Source of the DNA: SCUN01 sp964343975
Lineage (GTDB): Bacteria; Acidobacteriota; Vicinamibacteria; Vicinamibacterales; SCN-69-37
NCBI GenBank assembly: GCA_964343975.1
Contig: CAYFLU010000085.1
Coordinates: 1 to 13,763 of the forward strand
DNA: 13,763 nucleotides
Reading direction: 5' to 3'
Shown here: piece by piece, positions 7,508-13,763 of the stretch
Layout of the letters: the number at the start of each line of letters is the position of its first letter
How positions within the stretch are numbered: the stretch's first letter is position 1
Position numbers and translations under genes: made by a program
The notes under the pieces: generated by a model
What the model was told of the DNA's origin: nothing
The model's input: only the letters and a program-made list of their open reading frames with translations
Databases searched by the model: none

Positions 7508-8068
7508 ATGAACCGCGTGGCGTACGCGCTCGGATTGTCCGGTGTGCTGCTCCTGGCCACCTGGGTGCAGGCGCCTGCCTCGCCAACGAGCGAGGTCATG
7601 CCGCCCTCGGCTGCGGCCGTGGCGGCGCTCGATCAGGCCGTGTCGGCGTCGAGCCAGGTGGCGCGCGATATCGATCAAGAAGCCGAACGATTGCGCCAGC
7701 GGCTGAGCCAAGAGATCCCCGCGCCGGCGCCGAGCCGGGATCCGTTTCGGTTTCGCGTGGCTGAGCCCCCGGCACCGGCCAAGACGTCGGCCAAAGTCCC
7801 CTCACCAGAGAAGCTTCCAGCCCCGAGCCCCAACGCCGCACCGCCGGCACCTGTGGTCCTCATGCCGACTCTGATCGGCATCACCGAAGAGACTGCGAAC
7901 GGTGTGGTCACGCGTTCTGCTGTGTTGTCGATGGGTGACGACATGGCGATCGTGAAGGCTGGTCAGACCTTCGCGCGTTTCATCGTGCAGACGATCGGTC
8001 CGTCTTCGGTGGAAATCGTGGATGCCACGAATCCGGCACGATCGATTTCTGTTCTCACGCTGCGCTAA
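7508..8068 (+). CDS. Exported protein with Pro/Ala linker and PilP/GspC-like C-terminal domain
   Basis: I do not recognise a named family. The 186 residues begin with a signal peptide or membrane anchor (hydrophobic about 4-20, possible cleavage around 22-25). A charged, possibly coiled-coil helix follows at about 38-68 (LDQAVSASSQVARDIDQEAE). Residues 71-117 are a Pro/Ala/Lys linker. The C-terminal stretch 118-186 alternates short beta-like segments: PTLIGITEE, SAVLSMGDDMAIVKAGQTF, FIVQTIGPSSVEIVD and SISVLTLR. This resembles the small beta domain of PilP and GspC, which sits in the periplasm and contacts secretin or inner-membrane partners. No pilus or type II secretion genes are in the window, so the role is open. 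ATG 7508 is preferred because it starts the signal peptide; no clear ribosome-binding site precedes it. Confidence 0.75.
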   Translation: MNRVAYALGLSGVLLLATWVQAPASPTSEVMPPSAAAVAALDQAVSASSQVARDIDQEAERLRQRLSQEIPAPAPSRDPFRFRVAEPPAPAKTSAKVPSPEKLPAPSPNAAPPAPVVLMPTLIGITEETANGVVTRSAVLSMGDDMAIVKAGQTFARFIVQTIGPSSVEIVDATNPARSISVLTLR

Positions 8069-8096
8069 AGCGGCTCCGCCACTCGATTCCGGTAGT

Positions 8097-8102
8097 TATA
8101 AT
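8097..8102 (+). promoter_or_regulatory. Perfect TATAAT box in the icd leader
   Basis: TATAAT at 8097-8102 begins 29 bp after the upstream stop codon and matches the sigma-70-type -10 consensus exactly, in otherwise GC-rich DNA. The predicted start site would be near 8109, giving icd a leader of about 140 nt. No convincing -35 element is seen at 16-19 bp spacing, so the promoter may need an activator. It probably drives icd-mdh-mgtE. Confidence 0.5.
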
Positions 8103-8129
8103 AAGGAGATGTCTGCACGCCGGTGAGTC

Positions 8130-8144
8130 GCACCATCGTGGTGC
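8130..8144. repeat. Inverted repeat GCACCA-TCG-TGGTGC in the icd leader
   Basis: Perfect 6-bp arms separated by 3 bases, starting about 21 nt downstream of the likely transcription start. It could be an operator or a small 5'-UTR hairpin. No family of regulator can be named from the sequence. Confidence 0.4.
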
Positions 8145-8194
8145 AATTCGCTGTAAGTGCAACATCCGCGAGACGATGGCGTAACGCATCGACA

Positions 8195-8217
8195 GTTTTC
8201 CACAAGGTTTTCAACAG
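8195..8217 (+). promoter_or_regulatory. DnaA-box-like pair upstream of icd
   Basis: TTTTCCACA at 8196-8204 matches the relaxed DnaA-box consensus TTWTNCACA. TTTTCAACA at 8208-8216 is a one-mismatch copy 12 bp later, so the segment reads as an imperfect 12-bp tandem repeat. It lies 33 bp before the icd ATG. A DnaA-responsive regulatory site is possible. An origin is unlikely because no further boxes, AT-rich unwinding region or dnaA/dnaN genes are present. Confidence 0.3.
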
Positions 8218-8248
8218 TTTCTGTGCATTTCCGCGGGGCAGCGAATTC

Positions 8249-9424
8249 ATGAGCGACAAAACAATCATTCCGTTCATCGAAGGTGACGGCACGGGGCCAG
8301 ATATTTGGCGCGCGAGTGTGCGCGTATTTGACGCGGCCGTGGCCAAGGCGTACGGCGGCAAGCGCACGATCGAGTGGAAAGAAGTGCTCGCGGGCGAGAA
8401 GGCATTCAACCAAACCGGAAACTGGTTGCCGGATGAGACGCTCGCGGCGTTCCGTCAGTACAAAGTCGGCATCAAGGGCCCGCTCACCACGCCGGTCGGC
8501 GGTGGCATTCGTTCGCTGAACGTTGCGCTGCGCCAGGAACTGGATCTGTATGTCTGCTTGCGCCCGGTGCGCTACTTTCAGGGGATGGACACGCCGGTGA
8601 AGCGCCCGGATCTGGTCGACATGGTGATTTTCCGTGAGAACACGGAAGACATCTACGCCGGGATCGAGTTCCAAGAGGGCAGCCCGGAAGTGGAGCAGTT
8701 CAAGAAGCTCTTCAGCGAGGCATTCCCCAAGCTCTTTAAGAAAATCCGCTTCCCCGAGACGACCGGTTTGGGCATCAAGCCGATTTCGAAGGAAGGCACC
8801 GAGCGCCTCGTGCGCGCGGCGCTCCAGTACACGATCGACAACAAGCGTAAGAGCCTCACGCTCGTGCACAAGGGCAACATCATGAAGTTCACGGAAGGCG
8901 CCTTCCGTGACTGGGGCTACGAGCTGGCGAAGCGCGAGTTCGGCGCAGTCGAGATCGATGGCGGGCCGTGGTGCAAGCTGCCGAACGGCATCATCGTGAA
9001 GGACGCGATCGCCGACGCCTTCCTGCAGCAGATCCTCACCCGCCCGGCCGAGTACGACGTGATTGCCACGCCGAACCTCAATGGCGACTACATCTCGGAC
9101 GCGCTCGCGGCGCAGGTGGGCGGCATCGGCATCGCGCCGGGCGGCAACATCAACTACGCGAGCGGCCACGCGGTGTTCGAGGCCACGCACGGCACGGCGC
9201 CGAAGTACGCCAACCTCGACAAGGTGAATCCGGGGTCGGTCATCCTCTCCGGCGAGATGATGTTCCGCTACATGGGCTGGACCGAAGCGGCGGACCTCAT
9301 CATCACGTCGCTCGAGAAGGCGATCGCGGCGAAGACCGTGACCTACGATCTGGCCCGGCTCATTCCGGGTTCGAAGGAACTGAAGTGTTCGGAGTTCGGC
9401 GACGCGATGATCGCCCACATGTAA
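8249..9424 (+). CDS. icd: Isocitrate dehydrogenase, NADP-dependent
   Basis: Oxidatively decarboxylates isocitrate to 2-oxoglutarate in the TCA cycle, requiring Mg2+ or Mn2+. The 391 residues align through the C-terminus with E. coli Icd (416) at a constant offset of 25. Lys319, Tyr320, Val326, Tyr366 and Arg370 therefore fall on the E. coli NADP-specificity residues 344, 345, 351, 391 and 395. FRENTEDIYAGIE, the substrate-site segment GGGIRSLNVALR and NLNGDYISD are present. Ser89 occupies the position phosphorylated by AceK in E. coli (Ser113), but no aceK is visible. ATG 8249 precedes the conserved start MSDKTIIPFIEGDG and has a weak GGGG-containing site upstream. The frame is also open to a GTG at 8123, but that extension does not look like Icd. 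mdh follows 22 bp later. Confidence 0.96.
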   Translation: MSDKTIIPFIEGDGTGPDIWRASVRVFDAAVAKAYGGKRTIEWKEVLAGEKAFNQTGNWLPDETLAAFRQYKVGIKGPLTTPVGGGIRSLNVALRQELDLYVCLRPVRYFQGMDTPVKRPDLVDMVIFRENTEDIYAGIEFQEGSPEVEQFKKLFSEAFPKLFKKIRFPETTGLGIKPISKEGTERLVRAALQYTIDNKRKSLTLVHKGNIMKFTEGAFRDWGYELAKREFGAVEIDGGPWCKLPNGIIVKDAIADAFLQQILTRPAEYDVIATPNLNGDYISDALAAQVGGIGIAPGGNINYASGHAVFEATHGTAPKYANLDKVNPGSVILSGEMMFRYMGWTEAADLIITSLEKAIAAKTVTYDLARLIPGSKELKCSEFGDAMIAHM

Positions 9425-9436
9425 GGCCGTCAGCAG

Positions 9437-9441
9437 AGGAG
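9437..9441 (+). promoter_or_regulatory. Ribosome-binding site of mdh (AGGAG)
   Basis: AGGAG ends 5 bases before ATG 9447. It is the clearest Shine-Dalgarno sequence in the window and fixes the mdh start. Most other genes here lack one and appear to rely on coupling. Confidence 0.8.
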
Positions 9442-9446
9442 AAGAA

Positions 9447-10373
9447 ATGAACCGCAAAGTTACTGTCGTAGGCGGCGCCGGCAACGTCGGCGCCACGGTT
9501 GCCCGCGCGATTGCCACCAAGGAACTCGCGGACGTGGTCATTGTCGATATCGCCGACACGAAGGCGGCCGGCATCGCGCTCGACATCTACCAAGCCTGCC
9601 CGATCGATGGCAGCGACACGCGTCTGGTCGGCGGCTCGGACTACGCTGCGACCGCCAACTCCGATGTCGTCGTGGTCACCTCGGGCATGCCGCGCAAGCC
9701 GGGCATGAGCCGCGATGACTTGCTGAACGTGAACTACAAGATCATGCAGGCGGTGACCGAGCAGGTCGTGAAGTACTCGCCGAACTGCATCATCGTCCCC
9801 GTGGCGAACCCGCTCGATGCGATGTGCCAGGCCGTGTATCGCCTGAGCAAGTTCCCGCGCGAGCGCGTGATCGGCATGGCCGGCGTGCTCGACTCGGCCC
9901 GTATGCGCGCGTTCATCGCGATGGAACTGAACGTCTCGATCAAGAACGTGCACGCGTTCGTGCTCGGCGGCCACGGCGACACGATGGTGCCGCTGCCGCG
10001 TTACTCGACGGTGGCCGGGATTCCGATCACCGAGCTGATGCCGGAAGACCGGATCAAGGCGATCTGCGAGCGCACGGCCAACGGCGGCGCGGAGATCACG
10101 AAGCTGGTCGGCACGAGCGCGTGGTACGCGCCGGGCGCGGCGGCTGCGGAGATGGTCGAAGCGATCCTTAAGGACACGAAAGCCATCATGCCGTGCTCGG
10201 TGTACCTCAACGGCGAGTATGGCGTGAAGGATCAGTTCCTCGGCGTGCCGGTGAAGCTCGGCAAGAACGGCATGGAGCAGGTCATCGAGATCAAGCTCAC
10301 GGCCGAGGAAAACGCGGCGCTGCAGAAGTCGGCGGCCGCGGTCAAGGAACTCACCACCGTCATCGGCGTGTAA
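9447..10373 (+). CDS. mdh: Malate dehydrogenase, LDH-like type
   Basis: Interconverts malate and oxaloacetate with NAD in the TCA cycle. The 308 residues have the GGAGNVG dinucleotide loop at 9-15 and Asp34 at the end of strand two, which favours NAD over NADP. Arg83 and Arg89 in GMPRKPGMSRDDL mark malate specificity; lactate dehydrogenases have Gln at the first of these positions. Asp149 with Arg152 (GVLDSARMR) and His176 (GGHGDTMVP) complete the active site. It belongs to the lactate-dehydrogenase-like, usually tetrameric, MDH group and not the E. coli dimer type. It is preceded by a good AGGAG site and sits between icd and mgtE in one likely transcript. Confidence 0.95.
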   Translation: MNRKVTVVGGAGNVGATVARAIATKELADVVIVDIADTKAAGIALDIYQACPIDGSDTRLVGGSDYAATANSDVVVVTSGMPRKPGMSRDDLLNVNYKIMQAVTEQVVKYSPNCIIVPVANPLDAMCQAVYRLSKFPRERVIGMAGVLDSARMRAFIAMELNVSIKNVHAFVLGGHGDTMVPLPRYSTVAGIPITELMPEDRIKAICERTANGGAEITKLVGTSAWYAPGAAAAEMVEAILKDTKAIMPCSVYLNGEYGVKDQFLGVPVKLGKNGMEQVIEIKLTAEENAALQKSAAAVKELTTVIGV

Positions 10374-10397
10374 CAACGATCGGCTAGAGTTCCACCG

Positions 10398-11795
10398 ATG
10401 CGGTCCCGCAAGAATCAGGAGGTTGTCCTCACGTCCGTCCGCAGATTTCTGCGGATGGGCGCGACGGCCAACCTCCTGAACATTTTGGAAAAGGAGCGGC
10501 CGGCGGACCTCGCCGAGCTGTTCCGCGGCCTCCCGGAGCGGGAGCGCCGTGCGGCGTTCGACCTCCTGGTCGACCGCGATCGGGCACGTGCCATGGAGGC
10601 ACTGTCGGAACTCGGCGCCGAACTCGGCGGCCCGCTGCTCGAAGGCCGATCGGCCGACGACATCAGCAAGCTCCTCGCGGCACTGCCGCCCGACGATGCT
10701 GTCGAGTTCGTGCAGGATCTGCCAGCCGAACTCGCCGAGCCAGTGCTCGAACTCCTGCACAAGAAGGAAGACGACGACGTCGTCGAGCTGCTGCAGCACG
10801 CGGAGAACACGGCCGGCCGCTTGATGAACCCGCGTGTGTTCGCGCTCAGCGAAGACACGACGTCCGGTGAGGCCGTCGCCAAGCTCCAGCAGGCGGGTGG
10901 CAAAGAGCTGTTCTTCTATGTGTACGTGATCGACGACCGCGAGCATCTCGTCGGCGTCGTGTCGTTGCGTCGGCTGCTGCTCGTGGCGCCGACGGCCAAG
11001 CTCAAAGACATCATGACGAGCGACGTGATCAGCGTGGGTCTCGACGCGGATCAGGAAGAAGTCGCGAAGCTCGTCACCTCCTACAACGTCGTGGCCATTC
11101 CGGTTGTCGACAACGAGAACCGGCTCGTCGGCACGATCACGGTCGACGACGTCATCGACGTCATCAAGGACGAGACCACCGAAGACATTCAGAAGATCGG
11201 CGGTTTGGAGGCCCTCGACGAGCCCTATGTCGATACGCCGTTCTGGACGCTGGTCAAGAAGCGGGCGCGCTGGCTCGTGGTGCTGTTCCTGGGCGAAATG
11301 CTGACGGCCACGGCGATGGGGCACTTCGAGAAGGAGATCGCCAGCGCCGTGGTGCTCGCGCTGTTCGTGCCGCTCGTGATCTCCTCAGGTGGCAACAGCG
11401 GCTCACAGGCGGCGTCGCTGATCATCCGCGCGCTGGCGCTCGGCGAAGTGAAGCTGCGCGACTGGTGGAGCGTCATGCAGCGCGAGATCCTCAGCGGGCT
11501 CGCGCTCGGCAGCCTGCTCGGTATCGTCGCGTTCATCCGTATCGCGTCGTGGCACTTCCTTTTTAACAGCTACGGCGAGCACTGGCTCAAGGTCGCCGTG
11601 ACTGTCGGCACAGCGCTCGTCGGCGTCGTGATGTGGGGGACGCTGTCGGGATCGATGTTGCCGTTTCTCATGAAACGGCTCGGCGCGGACCCCGCGGCGT
11701 CATCGGCGCCCTTCGTGGCCACGCTCGTGGACGTGACGGGGCTCGTGATCTACTTCAGCGTGGCGGCCGTCGTCCTGCGCGGCGCGCTGCTTTAG
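10398..11795 (+). CDS. mgtE: MgtE magnesium channel/transporter
   Basis: Inner-membrane Mg2+-gated Mg2+ channel. The 465 residues show the standard layout: N-terminal alpha-helical domain (about 25-132, with SADDISKLLAALPPDDAVE), two CBS domains (about 138-200 and 203-260), a plug helix, and five membrane helices at roughly 288-305, 315-340, 363-385, 397-420 and 438-463. PLVISSGGNSGSQAASL and LGADPAASSAPFVATLVD are family signatures. Asp445 in TLVD matches the pore Asp of Thermus MgtE. It starts 24 bp after mdh, too close for an M-box riboswitch. No strong ribosome-binding site precedes ATG 10398; an in-frame ATG at 10455 is an alternative that would lose 19 residues. It is likely co-transcribed with icd and mdh. 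Confidence 0.94.
   Translation: MRSRKNQEVVLTSVRRFLRMGATANLLNILEKERPADLAELFRGLPERERRAAFDLLVDRDRARAMEALSELGAELGGPLLEGRSADDISKLLAALPPDDAVEFVQDLPAELAEPVLELLHKKEDDDVVELLQHAENTAGRLMNPRVFALSEDTTSGEAVAKLQQAGGKELFFYVYVIDDREHLVGVVSLRRLLLVAPTAKLKDIMTSDVISVGLDADQEEVAKLVTSYNVVAIPVVDNENRLVGTITVDDVIDVIKDETTEDIQKIGGLEALDEPYVDTPFWTLVKKRARWLVVLFLGEMLTATAMGHFEKEIASAVVLALFVPLVISSGGNSGSQAASLIIRALALGEVKLRDWWSVMQREILSGLALGSLLGIVAFIRIASWHFLFNSYGEHWLKVAVTVGTALVGVVMWGTLSGSMLPFLMKRLGADPAASSAPFVATLVDVTGLVIYFSVAAVVLRGALL
10438..10455 (+). repeat. Hairpin TCCGCAGA-TT-TCTGCGGA at the start of mgtE
   Basis: Perfect 8-bp arms around TT, in practice a 7-bp stem with an ATTT loop. It lies within codons 14-20 of the annotated mgtE, and its last base is the A of the alternative ATG at 10455. 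If translation began at 10455, the hairpin and the AGGAGG at 10417-10422 would be leader sequence. It may tune translation of mgtE, but no ligand or regulator can be inferred. Confidence 0.4.
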
Positions 11796-11878
11796 TCCAT
11801 CACCGACCGGCGGTCGCGCAGCGACCGCATCCATCGGCGACACAGCGCCCACAAGGCGATAAGCCCGCCCATGATCAT
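11792..11878 (-). CDS. Doubtful 28-residue membrane peptide
   Basis: A minus-strand ORF starts at ATG 11878 and ends with a TAA at 11794-11792, overlapping the mgtE stop. The peptide begins hydrophobic (MIMGGLIALWAL) and ends strongly basic (CRRWMRSLRDRR), the layout of a single-pass small membrane protein. The frame stays open without an ATG further upstream toward the GH31 stop. There is no ribosome-binding site, and the hairpin at 11810-11828 lies inside it. It may be chance in a convergent spacer; I do not recognise a family. Confidence 0.2.
   Translation of the reverse strand: MIMGGLIALWALCRRWMRSLRDRRSVMD
11810..11828. terminator. Candidate bidirectional terminator hairpin after mgtE
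   Basis: GCGGTCGC-GCA-GCGACCGC forms a perfect 8-bp GC-rich stem with a 3-base loop, 14 bp past the mgtE stop in the 123-bp spacer between convergent genes. Neither side carries a T-tract, so it would be an atypical intrinsic terminator or an mRNA 3'-end stabiliser. I see no other clear element in the rest of the spacer. Confidence 0.45.
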
Positions 11879-11918
11879 CGGGACAACCGCCGCCGGATGA
11901 TCTGGGCGCGCATGGTGC

Positions 11919-13763
11919 TTACAGCCCCACCACGATCGTGAAGCCCGCTGCGAGCTTCTGCGGCGAGATCTTCACGTGCAGCACACCTTTGCGATCGGTC
12001 GCGTCGTAATACCAGCCCTCGGTGGCGGCCGCGAAGTCTGCCTTGATCTTGTCGAGCGCCTGCCGCGCCGCCGTGCCCGCCGGCGCCGTGATCTCCGTGA
12101 GCGCCTTACCGCCGAGCGTGACTTTGGCCGGCTTGGCGGTCACATGCATGTCGACGGCGTAGGCGCGCTGCGCGGGCATGCCGTCGTAGGTGCCTTTCGC
12201 CGCACCGACCTTCAGCGCGATCTGATCGCCGCTCGCATCCGGCGTGATCGGCGATTCCATCTCGATCACCGTCTTCGCAAATGCGCCCGTCCGATACTTC
12301 TGCGTGCTGCCGTCGTCTTCATACATCGTGAACGACGACTTACCGGACGGATAGACATCGAACGTGATCGGGTCCATCGGCTTCTGGCCGTCGTAGAGCG
12401 TCTCCGGGCCCATCGGGATGATCGCGCCGGCTTTCACGAACAGCGGCAGCTTCTCGAGCGGCGCCGCGTAGTTGTTGATCGTGGTCGAGCCGTTGAACTC
12501 GGTGCCGTCCCAGTAGTCGATCCAGCGGCCGTTCGGCAGGTAGATGTCGTTGCGGATGGGGGAGTCTTCGTACACCGGTGCCACGAGGAACGACGGGCCC
12601 GCCATGAACTGATACTGCGTGCGCTTGCTCCAGGTCGTCGGATCATCGGGGAACTCGAGCACCATCGCGCGATCGGTCGGCGTGCCGGTGTCGTAGGCCT
12701 CGCGCGAGAGCGTGTACAGGTAGGGCGTCAGCCGCTGCTTCAGCTTCATGTACTTGCGGTTGATCGACGTGTAGGGCTCGCCGAAGATCCACGGCTGTTT
12801 CATGTTGTTGGTCTGCTTCGACCAACCGCTGATGATCATCCAGGCCGGCGTAAACGCCTTCCACTGCAGATCACGCACCTGCGTTTGCGCGCTGCCGCCG
12901 AAGATGCCGTCGACGTCGCCCGTTGACGCGTTGTACCCCGAGAGGCCGGCGCCGATCACGGTGGGGATGTGGAAGCGGATGTATTCCCAGTTGCCGCTCT
13001 GATCGCCCGACCAGATGACCGAGTAGCGCTGGCCGCCGGCCCACGCGCAGGTGGTCCACACGAAGCCGCGCGAGTCGGCGTTCTTCTCGAGGCCCTCATA
13101 GGCGTCGCGCATGCCGTTCAGCGCGAACTGATAACCGCGGCCGACCCACGCGACGTCGAGCTTCATCGCGCGCGAGCCCATGTCGCGCACTTCGGTGGCA
13201 ATCTTCGCGAGGCCGTTCTCGGTCCAGAGGCCGCCGAGGAAGCCGAGCTTCTTCAACTCCGTGATCGTGCCCGGCAGATCCGTGTAGCCGCAGCCGTAGC
13301 CGTCGTTCGGCAGAATCCACTGGCCGGGCATGTCGTTCTCCCGGTACTTCTTCGCCACGCGCTCCACGACGTCGATCGTCTTGCCGGTCTTGTTGTAGCA
13401 GTCCGCGTCGCCGAAGCCGAGGCCCCAGCGGGGCATCATGAACGGACGCCCCGTCACGAGCGTGTAGTCGTCGAGGATCTGCTTGAGCGGATTGGCCGCA
13501 TGCGCGCCGACGAAGTAGTAGGCATCGAAGCGCGATTCGTCTTCCGAGAGCGCGAGCGGCGCGTGGAAATCGTAGCTGCCCGGCGCCATCGTGTTGCGCA
13601 GCACGCCGTAGCCGGCCGTGCTCATGTAGAACGGCGCGGGGTTCGGCGTCGCGCCGTCGTTCCATCCGCGCGTGTTCAACCGCACCGGCACGATCGTGTC
13701 GCGGTGCGAGAAGTAGCCGTTCGTCATGCCGCCGCCGAAGAAGTTCTCGTTGTCGCCGCGCTT
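11919..13763 (-). CDS. Glycoside hydrolase family 31 enzyme (N-terminus outside window)
   Basis: A retaining alpha-glycosidase by family. 614 residues are visible, ending in TAA at 11921-11919. The frame is open to the window edge (ENFFGGGMTNGYFSH, a GH31 N-terminal beta-sandwich motif), so the ATG at 13727 is internal. The catalytic barrel starts near the GRPFMMPRWGLGF segment. Asp203 in MKLDVAWVGRGY is the likely nucleophile and Asp254 in WSGDQSGNWEY the likely acid/base; GLSGYNASTGDVDGIFGG and QPWIFGEPY follow. The proximal and DUF5110-like beta domains come next (AGAIIPMGPE, FDVYPSGKSSFTMYEDDG), then a short C-terminal beta domain. KLDVAW replaces the WxDMNE context of common alpha-glucosidases and alpha-xylosidases, and the two Asp are only 51 residues apart. 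Substrate is therefore uncertain; relatives acting on N-acetylgalactosaminides or galactosides are possible. It stands alone, convergent with mgtE. Confidence 0.88.
   Translation of the reverse strand, partial: KRGDNENFFGGGMTNGYFSHRDTIVPVRLNTRGWNDGATPNPAPFYMSTAGYGVLRNTMAPGSYDFHAPLALSEDESRFDAYYFVGAHAANPLKQILDDYTLVTGRPFMMPRWGLGFGDADCYNKTGKTIDVVERVAKKYRENDMPGQWILPNDGYGCGYTDLPGTITELKKLGFLGGLWTENGLAKIATEVRDMGSRAMKLDVAWVGRGYQFALNGMRDAYEGLEKNADSRGFVWTTCAWAGGQRYSVIWSGDQSGNWEYIRFHIPTVIGAGLSGYNASTGDVDGIFGGSAQTQVRDLQWKAFTPAWMIISGWSKQTNNMKQPWIFGEPYTSINRKYMKLKQRLTPYLYTLSREAYDTGTPTDRAMVLEFPDDPTTWSKRTQYQFMAGPSFLVAPVYEDSPIRNDIYLPNGRWIDYWDGTEFNGSTTINNYAAPLEKLPLFVKAGAIIPMGPETLYDGQKPMDPITFDVYPSGKSSFTMYEDDGSTQKYRTGAFAKTVIEMESPITPDASGDQIALKVGAAKGTYDGMPAQRAYAVDMHVTAKPAKVTLGGKALTEITAPAGTAARQALDKIKADFAAATEGWYYDATDRKGVLHVKISPQKLAAGFTIVVGL

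Noticed and set aside
7458..7586. Longer KdsB beginning at ATG 7586
   Set aside because: It would add about 43 residues encoded opposite the signal peptide of the divergent gene, with no similarity to KdsB N-termini.
8195..8217. Replication origin
   Set aside because: One matching DnaA box and one degenerate copy, no AT-rich element and no dnaA, dnaN, gidA or parAB nearby.
8123..8248. 42-residue N-terminal extension of Icd from GTG 8123
   Set aside because: The conserved Icd N-terminus begins at ATG 8249, and the extension overlaps promoter-proximal repeats. It is kept only as a low-interest possibility.
8096..9586. 496-codon open frame on the minus strand
   Set aside because: It is the mirror of icd, which matches the E. 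coli enzyme residue by residue at the cofactor site. No independent motif is present.
10374..10397. M-box or other riboswitch before mgtE
   Set aside because: Only 24 bases separate mdh and mgtE, far too short for an M-box aptamer.
10772..10785. 14-bp palindrome CGACGACGTCGTCG in mgtE
   Set aside because: It arises from consecutive Asp and Val codons (DDDVVE) in a GC-rich coding region, with no regulatory context.
11128..11170. Repeated GACGTCATC units in mgtE
   Set aside because: They encode the DDVIDVI segment of the second CBS domain; low-complexity codon use explains them.
9360..11324. 654-codon open frame on the minus strand
   Set aside because: It is antisense to mdh and mgtE, both recognisable by catalytic motifs. 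Its translation is rich in Arg, His, Asp and Val, as expected from the reverse of GC-rich codons, and shows no domain.

Overview
The window is gene-dense, GC-rich bacterial chromosome with no sign of mobile DNA, RNA genes or CRISPR arrays. A complete set of CMP-Kdo genes plus an LapB-like protein implies a Gram-negative outer membrane with lipopolysaccharide. The FolD sequence has an insertion before its VVGDVHP motif, and this, with the overall gene content, reminds me of Acidobacteriota, perhaps Vicinamibacteria. That placement is recalled from family resemblance and was not searched.

Layout. (1) Positions 1-906, plus strand: the 3' part of folD, beginning outside the window. A perfect 18-bp inverted repeat sits inside its 5' coding region. 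(2) Positions 863-7457, minus strand: a seven-gene cluster read kdsB, pyrG, kdsA, kdsD, kdsC, lapB, coaE. Successive genes overlap by 1-4 bases or are 1-4 bases apart, so this is almost certainly one translationally coupled operon. KdsD, KdsA, KdsC and KdsB cover every step from ribulose-5-phosphate to CMP-Kdo, and PyrG makes the CTP that KdsB uses. The last gene, coaE, overlaps folD tail to tail by 44 bp. (3) Positions 7458-7507: a 50-bp divergent spacer. (4) Positions 7508-11795, plus strand: a small exported protein with a PilP/GspC-like C-terminus, a 180-bp regulatory spacer with a clear TATAAT box, then icd, mdh and mgtE with gaps of 22 and 24 bp. (5) Positions 11796-11918: a convergent spacer with a strong hairpin and a doubtful 28-residue ORF. 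(6) Positions 11919-13763, minus strand: most of a GH31 glycosidase whose N-terminus lies outside the window.

Functionally the window joins envelope biogenesis (Kdo, LapB), cofactor supply (FolD, CoaE), two consecutive-type TCA-cycle dehydrogenases with an Mg2+ channel, and a sugar-cleaving enzyme. Almost all of it is housekeeping. I did not find a convincing undescribed system. The best leads are the folD hairpin, the compact Kdo operon with a possibly leaderless start, the structured icd leader, the atypical PyrG glutaminase motifs and the unusual GH31 active-site context.
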